This document shows, one piece after another, positions 1-7,215 of a DNA stretch of 64,000 bases. A program made the translations under genes and the position numbers. This DNA comes from Aureimonas ureilytica. Lineage in GTDB: Bacteria; Pseudomonadota; Alphaproteobacteria; Rhizobiales; Rhizobiaceae. The stretch is from the NCBI RefSeq assembly GCF_001475935.1, contig NZ_LDQA01000028.1, forward strand, positions 186,001 through 250,000, written 5' to 3'. The notes under the pieces are model-generated. The model did no database searches and had not been told where the DNA came from. It saw nothing but the letters and a program-made list of their open reading frames with translations. How positions within the stretch are numbered: position 1 is the stretch's first letter; each line of letters begins with the position of its first letter.

Positions 1-138
1 ACTCCCGGCGTGATACTGCGGGCTTCCCTGCCGTGCGTACCGCCATTCGAACGAGCCGGTGCGGCAACGAACGACCGTTTGGTTCGAACCATAGCCCGCG
101 CCACCACCGACGCGAATCTGAACACCTGCCTCGCTCAT
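1..138 (-). CDS. Hypothetical protein, N-terminal 46 codons (truncated by window edge)
   Basis: An open frame begins with ATG at 136-138 on the minus strand and runs uninterrupted off the left edge. It is preceded by a GGAGAC ribosome-binding site about six bases upstream. The visible N-terminus starts MSEAGVQIRVGGGAGYGSNQ and is rich in Gly, Arg and Thr; I do not recognise a family. It is transcribed divergently from alpA across the AT-rich repeat region, so it probably belongs to the same element. Only the open frame and the ribosome-binding site support it. Confidence 0.5.
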   Translation of the reverse strand, partial: MSEAGVQIRVGGGAGYGSNQTVVRCRTGSFEWRYARQGSPQYHAGS

Positions 139-311
139 AACTGCGTCTCCAAATGTAGAGGTGCCCTGTCGGTCTTACGATCCCTGTATTCTCAGCCCGA
201 TTTAGAATGCGACACTCATACCATCAAGTTGAATATAAATCTTTTTATATTTACGTTTTTTACTTGGCAATTTAGATGGTTTCCACGACGCTGGGACAAT
301 TTAGGATGCAC

Positions 312-410
312 CCCTGACCTCACTGACCAAAAACCTCTTACCCTGACCATTAATATCATTATATATCAATGACTTAATAAGAATGGTCAGGGAGGTCAGA
401 GTGGTCAGGG
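312..410. repeat. Cluster of inverted TGACC/GGTCA repeats around an AT-rich core
   Basis: CCCTGACC occurs at 312-319 and 341-348 and CTGACC at 323-328. Their reverse complement, GGTCAGGG, occurs at 385-392 and 403-410, with GGTCAG at 394-399. Three units in each orientation thus flank a 36-bp AT-rich core (349-384). Further copies lie at 507-521 and 556-580. The layout resembles iterons beside an AT-rich unwinding region, fitting an origin for the primase-helicase at 1975-4425. An operator array for the divergent genes is the alternative. Confidence 0.6.
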
Positions 411-693
411 TACATTCTCCGTATGCGCAATGGGATAGAAAAAGTCACAACGGACGATCAGAAAAATTCGTTATCCATTGCGTGTATACGAATTTCCAAA
501 ACCAACTTGACCACCCTGACCACTATGAAAATCTCTGATTCCATTAAGAAAATTTGGTCAAGGCGCGAAGCGCGGTCAGCGCTGGAACCTTGACTGCGCT
601 TCAGATCGAGCTATTGCGTCCATTTGGGCAATGTATGACACTCAGAAAGTAACGCGTTTGAGATATCCCATGTAATCAACAATGGGTTGAATT
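411..693. other. Intergenic region upstream of alpA
   Basis: No coding frame is supportable here. The segment is AT-rich and contains additional TGACC-type units (TTGACC 507-512, CCCTGACC 514-521, GGTCAAGG 556-563, GGTCAGC 574-580), so the repeat cluster continues toward alpA. Any promoter for alpA must lie here, but I cannot assign one. Confidence 0.5.
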
Positions 694-906
694 ATGTCGA
701 ACGGAACACCGAACAACGATTGGGCGAGCAAGGTAACGTTCATACGACTGCGCGACATTATCGAAATAGTACCGATAAGCCGCGCAACCGTGTACCGCCT
801 CGCTAAAAATGGGCAATTTCCAAAACCGATCAGGTTGGGTTCGTCTTCGCTTTGGGTCGAGGCCGAGGTGCAAGCGTGGCTGTCGGAAAGAATGGCGAAC
901 CGCTAA
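694..906 (+). CDS. AlpA-family helix-turn-helix regulator
   Basis: A 70-residue protein with the usual AlpA layout: a short lead, then a winged-helix DNA-binding domain. The recognition-helix region (ISRATVYRLAKNGQFPKPIR, residues about 28-47) and the trailing SLWVEAEVQAWL are typical. AlpA proteins act as transcriptional activators or excision factors in P4-like prophages and islands, so regulation of the integrase or of element genes is the likely job; this is inferred from family and context. The ribosome-binding site is weak. It lies just downstream of the TGACC repeat cluster. Confidence 0.85.
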   Translation: MSNGTPNNDWASKVTFIRLRDIIEIVPISRATVYRLAKNGQFPKPIRLGSSSLWVEAEVQAWLSERMANR

Positions 907-1009
907 TCTGAAGCGAGCCTAAACCACCACATCAACGCCGGCTGCCAACAAACCGGTGCGTGGCACTGGATCGAAGAGTAGTTGCTAAATCGTGCGAGGG
1001 TGCTCGCGT

Positions 1010-1294
1010 TTACTCGCGGCGCTTTTTAACGGCCGACTGCTCTGAGTCTGAGCCAAGCAGATCTTCAAACATCGTATCCATGCGCGATTTCATATTCGTC
1101 TCGACACTATCAAGAATCTTCTGAATCAGGGCCTCATAGGGGCTAGCGAGTTCTTGCGGCGCTTCGAAGCTTGCCTCCAGGCGAGCTATGATTTCGGCAG
1201 TCATAGATCTTCGGTTTTCAAGAGAAGCCTTCTCAACTTGCTCTTTCAAAGACTCCGGTATTCGCAGCCGGAAATGCAAATCTTCTCGCGCCAT
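1010..1294 (-). CDS. Arc-like ribbon-helix-helix DNA-binding protein
   Basis: 94 residues. The N-terminal half (residues about 4-45) has the Arc/MetJ-type pattern: a beta strand with FRLRIPESLKEQVEKAS, then helices ending in MTAEIIARLEASF. The C-terminal half is predicted helical and charged and may aid oligomerisation. Such proteins are small repressors. It is divergent from the HTH gene at 1393, and the 100-bp gap between them holds a duplicated motif and a palindrome that could be its operator. Whether it controls lysogeny-like functions or its own expression is inference. Confidence 0.75.
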   Translation of the reverse strand: MAREDLHFRLRIPESLKEQVEKASLENRRSMTAEIIARLEASFEAPQELASPYEALIQKILDSVETNMKSRMDTMFEDLLGSDSEQSAVKKRRE

Positions 1295-1369
1295 GCCCCA
1301 CCAATGCCACTAATTGCTCTTGACCGCCATGCCCCACCCATGACACACAGTCAATGACACACCGTGTGT
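1289..1369. promoter_or_regulatory. Divergent control region with duplicated motif and palindrome
   Basis: CGCCATGCCCCACC occurs twice (1289-1302 and 1325-1338), the first copy overlapping the start of the Arc-like gene. TGACACAC occurs at 1341-1348 and again in a dyad ACACAC-C-GTGTGT at 1357-1369. The position between two divergent small DNA-binding proteins suggests operator sites. Confidence 0.5.
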
Positions 1370-1392
1370 TATCTTCAAGTAGGGTTACATTG

Positions 1393-1593
1393 ATGGCCAA
1401 GGAAGCACATCAAAGCATAGATCTCGTTTGGGGAATCAGTGGGATCGCTAAGGTCATCGGTCGAACTGACCGGCAGACCTATTCGATGCTCACAGCAGGG
1501 CAGCTGCCCGCTCGGCAGGTCGGTGAGCGGTGGGTCGCTTCCCGTGAGAAGCTCGTCGCCTTCTTCGACGAGCCAACAAGCACGGCAAACTAA
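1393..1593 (+). CDS. Small helix-turn-helix DNA-binding protein
   Basis: 66 residues from ATG 1393, preceded by AGGG eight bases upstream; an in-frame ATG at 1354 lies inside the putative operator and is less likely. The protein reads as a MerR/excisionase-like winged helix: GISGIAKVIGRTDRQTYSML forms the HTH and is followed by LPARQVGERWVASREKLVAFF. Genes of this kind often precede primase genes in alphaproteobacterial integrative elements. It could be an excisionase or a replication regulator; sequence alone does not decide. Confidence 0.7.
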   Translation: MAKEAHQSIDLVWGISGIAKVIGRTDRQTYSMLTAGQLPARQVGERWVASREKLVAFFDEPTSTAN

Positions 1594-1660
1594 CGTACGA
1601 TACCGAGCAACCGACCACGTCGGATTCCTATCCCAATCCCTAGAATTCGGAGTCCCTAAA

Positions 1661-1909
1661 ATGATTGACCTATCGAACACAGTCTCTCCGCAGCTCGAAC
1701 TTCCCCCCGCATCGGATGACTGGTCCGCTGACAACAGGGCGGGACATTGCTACGCCGATCGCATCGTTGGCGCGATGAGGGAGAAGGAAGCTCCGATCTA
1801 TCTGGCGCAGGTCGTCGAGAACCTGATTGCGGCATCCCGGTATGACGGCGTGACCGTTGGCTTTTTTCACCGCATAGCTGAGTACGCAATCGGCGCACAC
1901 AGGGTTTGA
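1661..1909 (+). CDS. Hypothetical protein of the mobile element
   Basis: 82 residues starting MIDLSNTVSPQLELPPASDD. ATG 1661 is chosen because CGGAG lies about eight bases upstream and because the longer frame would overlap the preceding gene. The C-terminal half looks alpha-helical (IVGAMREKEAPIYLAQVVEN). I do not recognise the family. It lies between the small HTH gene and the primase on the same strand, so it is probably co-transcribed with them. Confidence 0.6.
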   Translation: MIDLSNTVSPQLELPPASDDWSADNRAGHCYADRIVGAMREKEAPIYLAQVVENLIAASRYDGVTVGFFHRIAEYAIGAHRV

Positions 1910-1974
1910 ACGCATCTTGGCGGTTACTCCTTCGTGAGCCCCCGCCCGCCAAGGGGTAACCTAGTCAGCAGGTC

Positions 1975-4425
1975 GTGATGCTCAAAGACATTGGACACCT
2001 GGTCAGCGCCGGGTTCGCCATTCATCGCCTACATCCGAAATCCAAGAGGCCCATCGGGGACGATTGGAGCACCAAGCCTGTTTTGACACTTGATAAGCTC
2101 AAAGCGTCATATCGGGCCGGTGAGAACGTCGGCTTGCGGCTCGGCCAATGGTCCCGTGTCGGCGGCGGCTATCTGCATGTCCTCGACTTGGACATCCGCG
2201 ACCCCAAGCGCGTCGAGGAGGCTCGTGCGCGCCTCAGTTCCATGTTCCCCGAGTGGAAGAACCTGCCGACCGTCATCTCGGGCTCGGGCGGCGCCAGCCG
2301 ACACTTCTATCTGATCACCGATAAGCCGTTCCCCTCGAAGAAGCTCGCGCACAGCGCCGACAAGATCAACGGTGCAGACGGCAAGGCGCATTGGGCTTGG
2401 GAGATCGAGCTATTCGGGACCGGCAAACAGGTTGCCATCCCCCCTTCCATTCATCCCGACACCGGCAAGCCCTATCGTTGGGAGAGCCCGTTCGATTTCT
2501 CGATGCTGGACCTCGGCATCGGACCCTTCATCGCCGCACCGCGCATCGAAAAGCTCATTGGCGAGGACGACCGGCCGGCCGATGCCGGTGATGAGCGCAG
2601 CGCGCCGCTCGGTTTGTCGGAAAACGAGATCAGGGCCACGCTCGCGGGCATCCCAGCCGCCACCTATTGCGATGATCGCGACGGCTGGCTCACGGTCGGC
2701 ATGGCGCTTCACCACGAGTTCGGCGGATCGGACAAAGGCTTTGAGCTCTGGTGCGAGTTCTCGAAGCGCTCAGACAAGTTTGACAAGCGCGACCAGAAGC
2801 GCGTCTGGCGCTCATTCAAGGGCAAGAACAAGCCTGTGCGGATGGCGACTCTCGTCACCGCAGCTCGCGAAGCCCGGCTTGAGGCAGAATTCGAGAACCT
2901 GGACGACAACGAGTTCGATGATCTCGGTGAGGAAGAGTCGGACCAGCCTTCGGGTATGTTCGATGAACTCCTGGGCGGTGAACCCGAGAAGCGCAAAATC
3001 TCGAAGCGCGAGCAGAAGCTCAACAAGGCCAACGTGGAGCACGCGCTCGGCCATGTGCCGCCAAAGGTCGCCCGCATCAACCGCAAACACGCTGTCGCCT
3101 TCATTAACGGCAAGACGGTGATCATCACGGAGAACCGGGACAGCACCGTTTCCTACGGCACGGTCGGAGATCTCCACAATTTCTATGAGAACGATCGCGT
3201 CAACACCGAGAAGGCAACCGAGCCGGTCACAAAGGCATGGCTGCGCCATAAGGCGCGCCGCGAATATCCGAATGGCGTGGTCTTTTCGCCGGGTGAGGAC
3301 GTCGAGGGCGCGTATAACCACTGGCGCGGGTTCGCCGTCGAGCCTGATGAAAGCGGGTCGTGCGAACTGATCCTCGCCCATATCCGAACGGTGCTCTGCA
3401 ATGGTAACGAGGAATCGTACAGTTATTTCATCGGCTGGCTCGCGCACATGATCCAACGGCCGGCCGATAAGCCAGGCGTGGCAGTTGTGCTGCGAGGTTT
3501 GAAGGGAACGGGTAAGGACACATTAGGCGACTATATCGGCAGTCTGTTTCCGAACCACCACGTTAAAATCGCTAACCAAGATCAGCTTGTCGGTCGATTC
3601 AATCAGCATCAGGAAAAAGCACTCTTGCTGCATGTCGAAGAAGGCTTCTGGGCCGGCAACAAGCAGGCTGAAGGCACCCTCAAACACCTCATCACCTCTG
3701 AAAAGGTTTTCATCGAGCCCAAGGGCTTAAACGGTTTCCACGTTCGAAGCGTTTTACGGCTCTTCATTTCCTCAAATGAAAAATGGGTTGTCCCTGCCAC
3801 CGAGGATGAGCGGCGGTATTTCGTTTCAGATGCCAGTGATAAATATAGCGTTAGAAAAGCCACGCCTCAGCAGCGCAAGAGATACTTTGACGCAATTCGA
3901 GATGAGATGAACGGCACAGGACGGGCAGCACTACTGCATTTCCTGATGAACTACGATCTTTCGAAGTTTGACATCCGCGACGTACCGAACACTAGCGCTC
4001 TGGCAGTCCAGAAGACGGAAGGACTGAAGAACGTTAAGCTCTGGTGGTTCAACATACTCCAGTCGGGCGAACCGGATTTCGAGGTTTTGGATGGTGATCG
4101 GGGCTGGTTTCATGAACCGATCGCCGTCACCAAAAGCGAACTGCGGGATGCTTACGGTAGATGGATGAGAACTCGCCGCTACGAGGGCAACGAAGTCTCC
4201 GCCGAAGCTCTTGGAAAGGAGTTGGTCGAACTTTGCCCGACGCTCCTCATGCCGCGCCCTCGGATCGCGGGCAGACGGGTGACAACTTACCGGTTTCCCA
4301 CCCTTCCGGACTGCCGATCGCAGTTCGAAGGCTGGATCGGATCAACACTAGAATGGGAGGACATCGCCGATGATAGTATGGAAGAAACCACGAACTACGA
4401 CGACCTCGCAGACCAATTAAACTAA
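1975..4425 (+). CDS. Primase-polymerase fused to SF3/D5-like helicase
   Basis: 816 residues with three parts. Residues about 1-190 resemble the archaeo-eukaryotic primase-polymerase fold: the DLDIRDP acidic motif near residue 75, SGGASRHFYL with the conserved His, and a later strand with GKQVAIPPSIHP. Residues about 215-300 look like the primase C-terminal (PriCT-2) domain. Residues about 490-640 are a helicase ATPase, with Walker A GLKGTGKD, acidic Walker B LLHVEEGFW and sensor-like LFISSNE. It should prime and unwind DNA at the element's own origin, as P4 alpha protein does. Start is GTG 1975 or ATG 1978; no strong ribosome-binding site decides. Confidence 0.88.
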   Translation: MMLKDIGHLVSAGFAIHRLHPKSKRPIGDDWSTKPVLTLDKLKASYRAGENVGLRLGQWSRVGGGYLHVLDLDIRDPKRVEEARARLSSMFPEWKNLPTVISGSGGASRHFYLITDKPFPSKKLAHSADKINGADGKAHWAWEIELFGTGKQVAIPPSIHPDTGKPYRWESPFDFSMLDLGIGPFIAAPRIEKLIGEDDRPADAGDERSAPLGLSENEIRATLAGIPAATYCDDRDGWLTVGMALHHEFGGSDKGFELWCEFSKRSDKFDKRDQKRVWRSFKGKNKPVRMATLVTAAREARLEAEFENLDDNEFDDLGEEESDQPSGMFDELLGGEPEKRKISKREQKLNKANVEHALGHVPPKVARINRKHAVAFINGKTVIITENRDSTVSYGTVGDLHNFYENDRVNTEKATEPVTKAWLRHKARREYPNGVVFSPGEDVEGAYNHWRGFAVEPDESGSCELILAHIRTVLCNGNEESYSYFIGWLAHMIQRPADKPGVAVVLRGLKGTGKDTLGDYIGSLFPNHHVKIANQDQLVGRFNQHQEKALLLHVEEGFWAGNKQAEGTLKHLITSEKVFIEPKGLNGFHVRSVLRLFISSNEKWVVPATEDERRYFVSDASDKYSVRKATPQQRKRYFDAIRDEMNGTGRAALLHFLMNYDLSKFDIRDVPNTSALAVQKTEGLKNVKLWWFNILQSGEPDFEVLDGDRGWFHEPIAVTKSELRDAYGRWMRTRRYEGNEVSAEALGKELVELCPTLLMPRPRIAGRRVTTYRFPTLPDCRSQFEGWIGSTLEWEDIADDSMEETTNYDDLADQLN

Positions 4426-4441
4426 CTAAAAGGGAGATAAA

Positions 4442-4906
4442 ATGCATTTCTTAGAATTTTCCGACGATAACGGCACCGTCCATATCGCAGAAAATCAAAT
4501 TAGATCAGTCTTCACGCCAAACGACACACACAAGCCGGCGGTCGTAACAACACTGGATGACGCCAGATACCGTATCCGTCGCAACGACGCGGCTCGGATC
4601 AAGGGGGGAAGACCGAAACTGATACCTGCCACGCAAGGCGAAATAACCCTAGTGCCCAACTTCCCGTTCAACCACGGAGCGGACGTAAACGAGTTTTTCA
4701 CCAGTTATCCGATCGTAGCATGGTCAATCGACCAACATGGTATCGCATCACCCATTCCGTTCGTCGGTATCGGCGGCTGCTTGGAAGAGACGGAGTACGG
4801 GGTCCTGTTCGCATCTGGAATCGTTGTTTCACACGACGGCCGGCCGTTCACATCCGCCTTGGATTATAAGATTCACCTGGTCGACACATCAGGCCCAAGT
4901 TCTTAG
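4442..4906 (+). CDS. Hypothetical protein downstream of the primase
   Basis: 154 residues with a strong ribosome-binding site (AAGGGAGATAAA before ATG 4442), 16 bases after the primase stop, so almost certainly in the same operon. The sequence is beta-rich and soluble, beginning MHFLEFSDDNGTVHIAENQI and ending with HLVDTSGPSS; no signal peptide or membrane segment is seen. The N-terminal 35 residues could form a small SH3- or PH-like barrel, but I cannot name a family. Possible roles include phage-host interference or replication accessory functions; none is shown. Confidence 0.7.
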   Translation: MHFLEFSDDNGTVHIAENQIRSVFTPNDTHKPAVVTTLDDARYRIRRNDAARIKGGRPKLIPATQGEITLVPNFPFNHGADVNEFFTSYPIVAWSIDQHGIASPIPFVGIGGCLEETEYGVLFASGIVVSHDGRPFTSALDYKIHLVDTSGPSS

Positions 4907-4960
4907 GCGAACCGGCGAAAACCCATTCTACAGCGGGTTCGCGGGTTTTCGTCGGTTCGC
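4907..4960. repeat. Long inverted repeat after the hypothetical gene
   Basis: Arms 4907-4924 and 4943-4960 are complementary over 17 of 18 positions, separated by an 18-base loop. It starts at the stop codon of the preceding gene, so it may terminate the operon, but no T-run follows. It could instead be a protein-binding or recombination site. Confidence 0.7.
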
Positions 4961-5017
4961 TAGGATATTGCATCGATGCTCTGACAGTCTCTCTCCCAGA
5001 TATCTTAGATACGCAGC

Positions 5018-5139
5018 ATGGACATTCGCCCTATGCGCACGGACGAGGATACCCCTCCCTGACCGAGATCGGGCGCCTATGGAATGCCGATGTCAGAACG
5101 CCCGAGGGCGAACGTCTGGATGTTTTCGCGACACGGATT
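5018..5139 (+). pseudogene. Remnant of a HigA2-type HTH antitoxin N-terminus
   Basis: ATG 5018 opens MDIRPMRTDED and stops at 5060-5062. A second frame from about 5056 continues as SLTEIGRLWNADVRTPEGER and LDVFATRI. Together they match the consensus start of HigA2-like antitoxins as I recall it (MDIRPIRTxADYxAAL, AEIxRLW, GTPEGDRLxVLATL), with a frameshift and the HTH part missing. The second frame runs without stop into the integrase frame. No matching toxin gene remains upstream. It is read as a decayed toxin-antitoxin locus. Confidence 0.55.
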
Positions 5140-5307
5140 GGGGCCAGCGCTCCAACTCGCAGGCCCCGATTGAGGCTCCCGATCCGGTCGCGTGTGTCGG
5201 AGGTGGTCGGCCGCCGGCGCGCCTTACGATCAACACGGTCCACAAGATTTCCACGCAACGCCGTGATGCGGCAAGCCAACAGCCCATACCTTTTTAATGG
5301 ATGTTCC

Positions 5308-6543
5308 ATGAGCGTTCGCAAACGAGAATGGACGACGCCGGCCGGCGAAACGAAAACCGCGTGGGTCGTCGACTATATGGACGGCACCGGCAAACGCCGC
5401 CTCAAAACCTTTCGGCTCAAGAAACAGGCCGACGCCTTCGCTGCTACGGCCACGGTCGAGGTTCGACAGGGCGTCCATGTAGCCGATAGCGCGAGCACGA
5501 CTATAGCGGCGGCCGGGAACCTCTGGCTGGCGAGCGTCGATGCAGCGGGGCTGGAGCGCACCACATACGCCAGCTACGAGGGCCATCTTCGGCTTCACAT
5601 CAGGCCTTTCATCGGCGCATCCAAGATTTCCACCCTTACAATACCAGCCGTTCGGGCATTCGAGGATCAGCTTCGCGCGGCCGGGCGCTCGCCGGCGATG
5701 ATCAAGAAAGTTCTGGTGTCTCTTGGAACGCTCCTAGCGGACGCCCAGGAGCGGGGCCTGACGAACCGCAATGTGATTCGCGACGTGCGCGGCCGACGCG
5801 GCGGGAGCGAGCGCCGGCAGGAGAGACGGCAAAAGGGCAAGCTCAAGATCGGCGTGGACATTCCGACCCGCGACGAGATCAGGGCGCTCGTCGGCGCGCT
5901 GGAAGGCCGCTGGCGTCCTGTGCTTCTTACGGCAATCTTCACCGGCCTGCGCGCATCCGAGCTGCGCGGCCTGCGTTGGGAAGACGTGGACCTGGACCGC
6001 CGCGAAATCCGCGTCCATCAGCGGGCCGACCGCTTCAACGAGATCGGCGCTCCCAAATCCTCTTCAGGCGAGCGCACCGTCCCTGCCCCGCCGATCGTCA
6101 TCAACACGCTTCGGGAATGGAAGCTCAAATGCCCGCGCCGCGCCACGGGCAAGCGCAACGCAGACGGCGAACCGATCTTTGTCTTGGACCTCGTGTTCCC
6201 AAATGGGTCGGGCAAGGTCGAACAATTGAACAACATCGTCCGACGCGGCCTCCAGCCGGCTTGGATCGCAGCCGGCGTGACGGTGGAGACCGACGAACTG
6301 GACGAGGACGGCCTCCCGGTGCTGGCCGCGAAATACACAGGGATGCACGCCCTGCGGCATTGGTTCGCATCGTGGTGCATCAACAGGCGCGAAGACGGCG
6401 GCCTCGCGCTGCCACCGAAGACGGTGCAGGATCGCATGGGCCATTCCACGATCGCATTGACCATGGACCGCTATTCGCACCTGTTCCCGAAGGCCGACGA
6501 CGCCGATGAAATGGCGGCGGCCGAGGCCAGCCTACTCGGCTAG
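5308..6543 (+). CDS. int: Tyrosine recombinase (integrase)
   Basis: 411 residues from ATG 5308; the frame is open further upstream, but that part is antitoxin debris. The N-terminal portion (about 1-60) is an AP2-like arm-binding region, followed by a SAM-like core-binding domain (about 70-160). The catalytic domain carries Arg in TGLRASELRGLRW, the His-x-x-Arg box in HALRHWFASW, a second His in MGHSTIALTM and the nucleophile Tyr in DRYSHLF. It would integrate and excise the element at the tRNA site at 7216-7260. It lies about 670 bp from that site, with a toxin-antitoxin pair between. Confidence 0.93.
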   Translation: MSVRKREWTTPAGETKTAWVVDYMDGTGKRRLKTFRLKKQADAFAATATVEVRQGVHVADSASTTIAAAGNLWLASVDAAGLERTTYASYEGHLRLHIRPFIGASKISTLTIPAVRAFEDQLRAAGRSPAMIKKVLVSLGTLLADAQERGLTNRNVIRDVRGRRGGSERRQERRQKGKLKIGVDIPTRDEIRALVGALEGRWRPVLLTAIFTGLRASELRGLRWEDVDLDRREIRVHQRADRFNEIGAPKSSSGERTVPAPPIVINTLREWKLKCPRRATGKRNADGEPIFVLDLVFPNGSGKVEQLNNIVRRGLQPAWIAAGVTVETDELDEDGLPVLAAKYTGMHALRHWFASWCINRREDGGLALPPKTVQDRMGHSTIALTMDRYSHLFPKADDADEMAAAEASLLG

Positions 6544-6550
6544 GCAAAAG

Positions 6551-6829
6551 TCAGGCTACAGCCTTCGCCACCATGTCCGGCTGCGCGCCGATCACCCGCA
6601 TGTAGGCTATCGCGAAGTCCGGGGCCGTCGCTCGCGCCTGTTCCCAATCCCGCAAGGTGCCGACTGGAACGCGAAAGCGGCTGGCGAACTCAGCTTGCGA
6701 AAGGCCGAGCCCTGTGCGGATTTTGCGAATCAGGCGCGCCCGCTGCCCCCGGTCCAGGGCCGCCGACGTTGCGTCGAAATCCTGATCATCGGCCGGATCA
6801 GCCGGCAGAACGGTATGCTCGCTCTTCAC
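6551..6829 (-). CDS. Helix-turn-helix antitoxin paired with BrnT
   Basis: 92 residues. Residues about 30-85 form an HTH_3/XRE domain: RLIRKIRTGLGLSQAEFASR then VPVGTLRDWEQARATP-like spacing. The N-terminal 28 residues are acidic and probably bind the toxin. Its start overlaps the end of the toxin gene by 32 bp, giving toxin-first order and translational coupling. It should neutralise the toxin and repress the operon, probably through the palindrome at 7078-7098. The stop lies only 7 bp from the integrase stop, in convergent orientation. Confidence 0.75.
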   Translation of the reverse strand: MKSEHTVLPADPADDQDFDATSAALDRGQRARLIRKIRTGLGLSQAEFASRFRVPVGTLRDWEQARATAPDFAIAYMRVIGAQPDMVAKAVA

Positions 6830-7070
6830 CTGTGTTGCTCCTTCTCACCGATATGAAGCGGGGCAGTTCACCCCGCCAGACGAAGACGGCTGTGAACAGT
6901 TTCTCGTCCACGATCCCGACCACCTTGAACCGCTCTTCGCCGTCAATCTCGCGGATTGAGGGAATTACGAGATGGTCGGCATCTTCGAAGATGCGATCAC
7001 CGAAGGCCAATGGCAGGCCGTGTTTCTGCCGATTGGTGATATCCTTGGCCGGATCGAACCTGTCTTCCAT
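6798..7070 (-). CDS. brnT: BrnT-family toxin
   Basis: 90 residues from ATG 7070, the BrnT family length. Hallmarks are FDPAKDITNRQKHGL (the N-x-x-KHG motif near residue 13), the strand pattern FKVVGIVDEKLFTAVFVWRG, and the C-terminal FISVRRSNTGEERAY with the conserved Arg-Arg and Glu-Arg. BrnT is a ribonuclease of the RelE/ParE fold that inhibits translation. Codons upstream of 7070 overlap attachment-region repeats and are not part of the gene. Its neighbour is an HTH-type antitoxin rather than the classical BrnA ribbon-helix-helix protein. It probably stabilises the element in its host. Confidence 0.82.
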   Translation of the reverse strand: MEDRFDPAKDITNRQKHGLPLAFGDRIFEDADHLVIPSIREIDGEERFKVVGIVDEKLFTAVFVWRGELPRFISVRRSNTGEERAYRSAG

Positions 7071-7077
7071 AGCCCAC

Positions 7078-7098
7078 CTATACGGGATTTCCGTATAG
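7078..7098. promoter_or_regulatory. Palindromic operator upstream of brnT
   Basis: Perfect 8-bp arms CTATACGG (7078-7085) and CCGTATAG (7091-7098) are separated by five bases and end seven bases before the toxin start. The TATACG/TATAGG arms also resemble a -10 element, so binding would block transcription. This fits autoregulation by the antitoxin. Confidence 0.7.
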
Positions 7099-7157
7099 TT
7101 GAAAAGAGCTTCGCTATGGGTCTGGAAGGCGCGAGGGGAGCCGTTCGGCGAAATCGA

Positions 7158-7192
7158 TGCAACATGCTTGCAACATGAGGGTTCAAAACCCT
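7158..7192. repeat. Direct repeats and small dyad next to the attachment site
   Basis: TGCAACATG is repeated at 7158-7166 and 7169-7177, followed by a dyad AGGGTT-CAA-AACCCT at 7178-7192. The position 25-60 bp inside the presumed attR core is where integrase arm-type or accessory sites are normally found. Confidence 0.45.
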
Positions 7193-7215
7193 TACTTTCG
7201 GCCTTCCTGATCGTC

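Noticed and set aside
10-372. 120-codon plus-strand frame at the left edge
   Set aside because: It is antisense to the better-supported minus-strand gene (ATG 138 with ribosome-binding site) and runs into the AT-rich repeats; composition is not protein-like.
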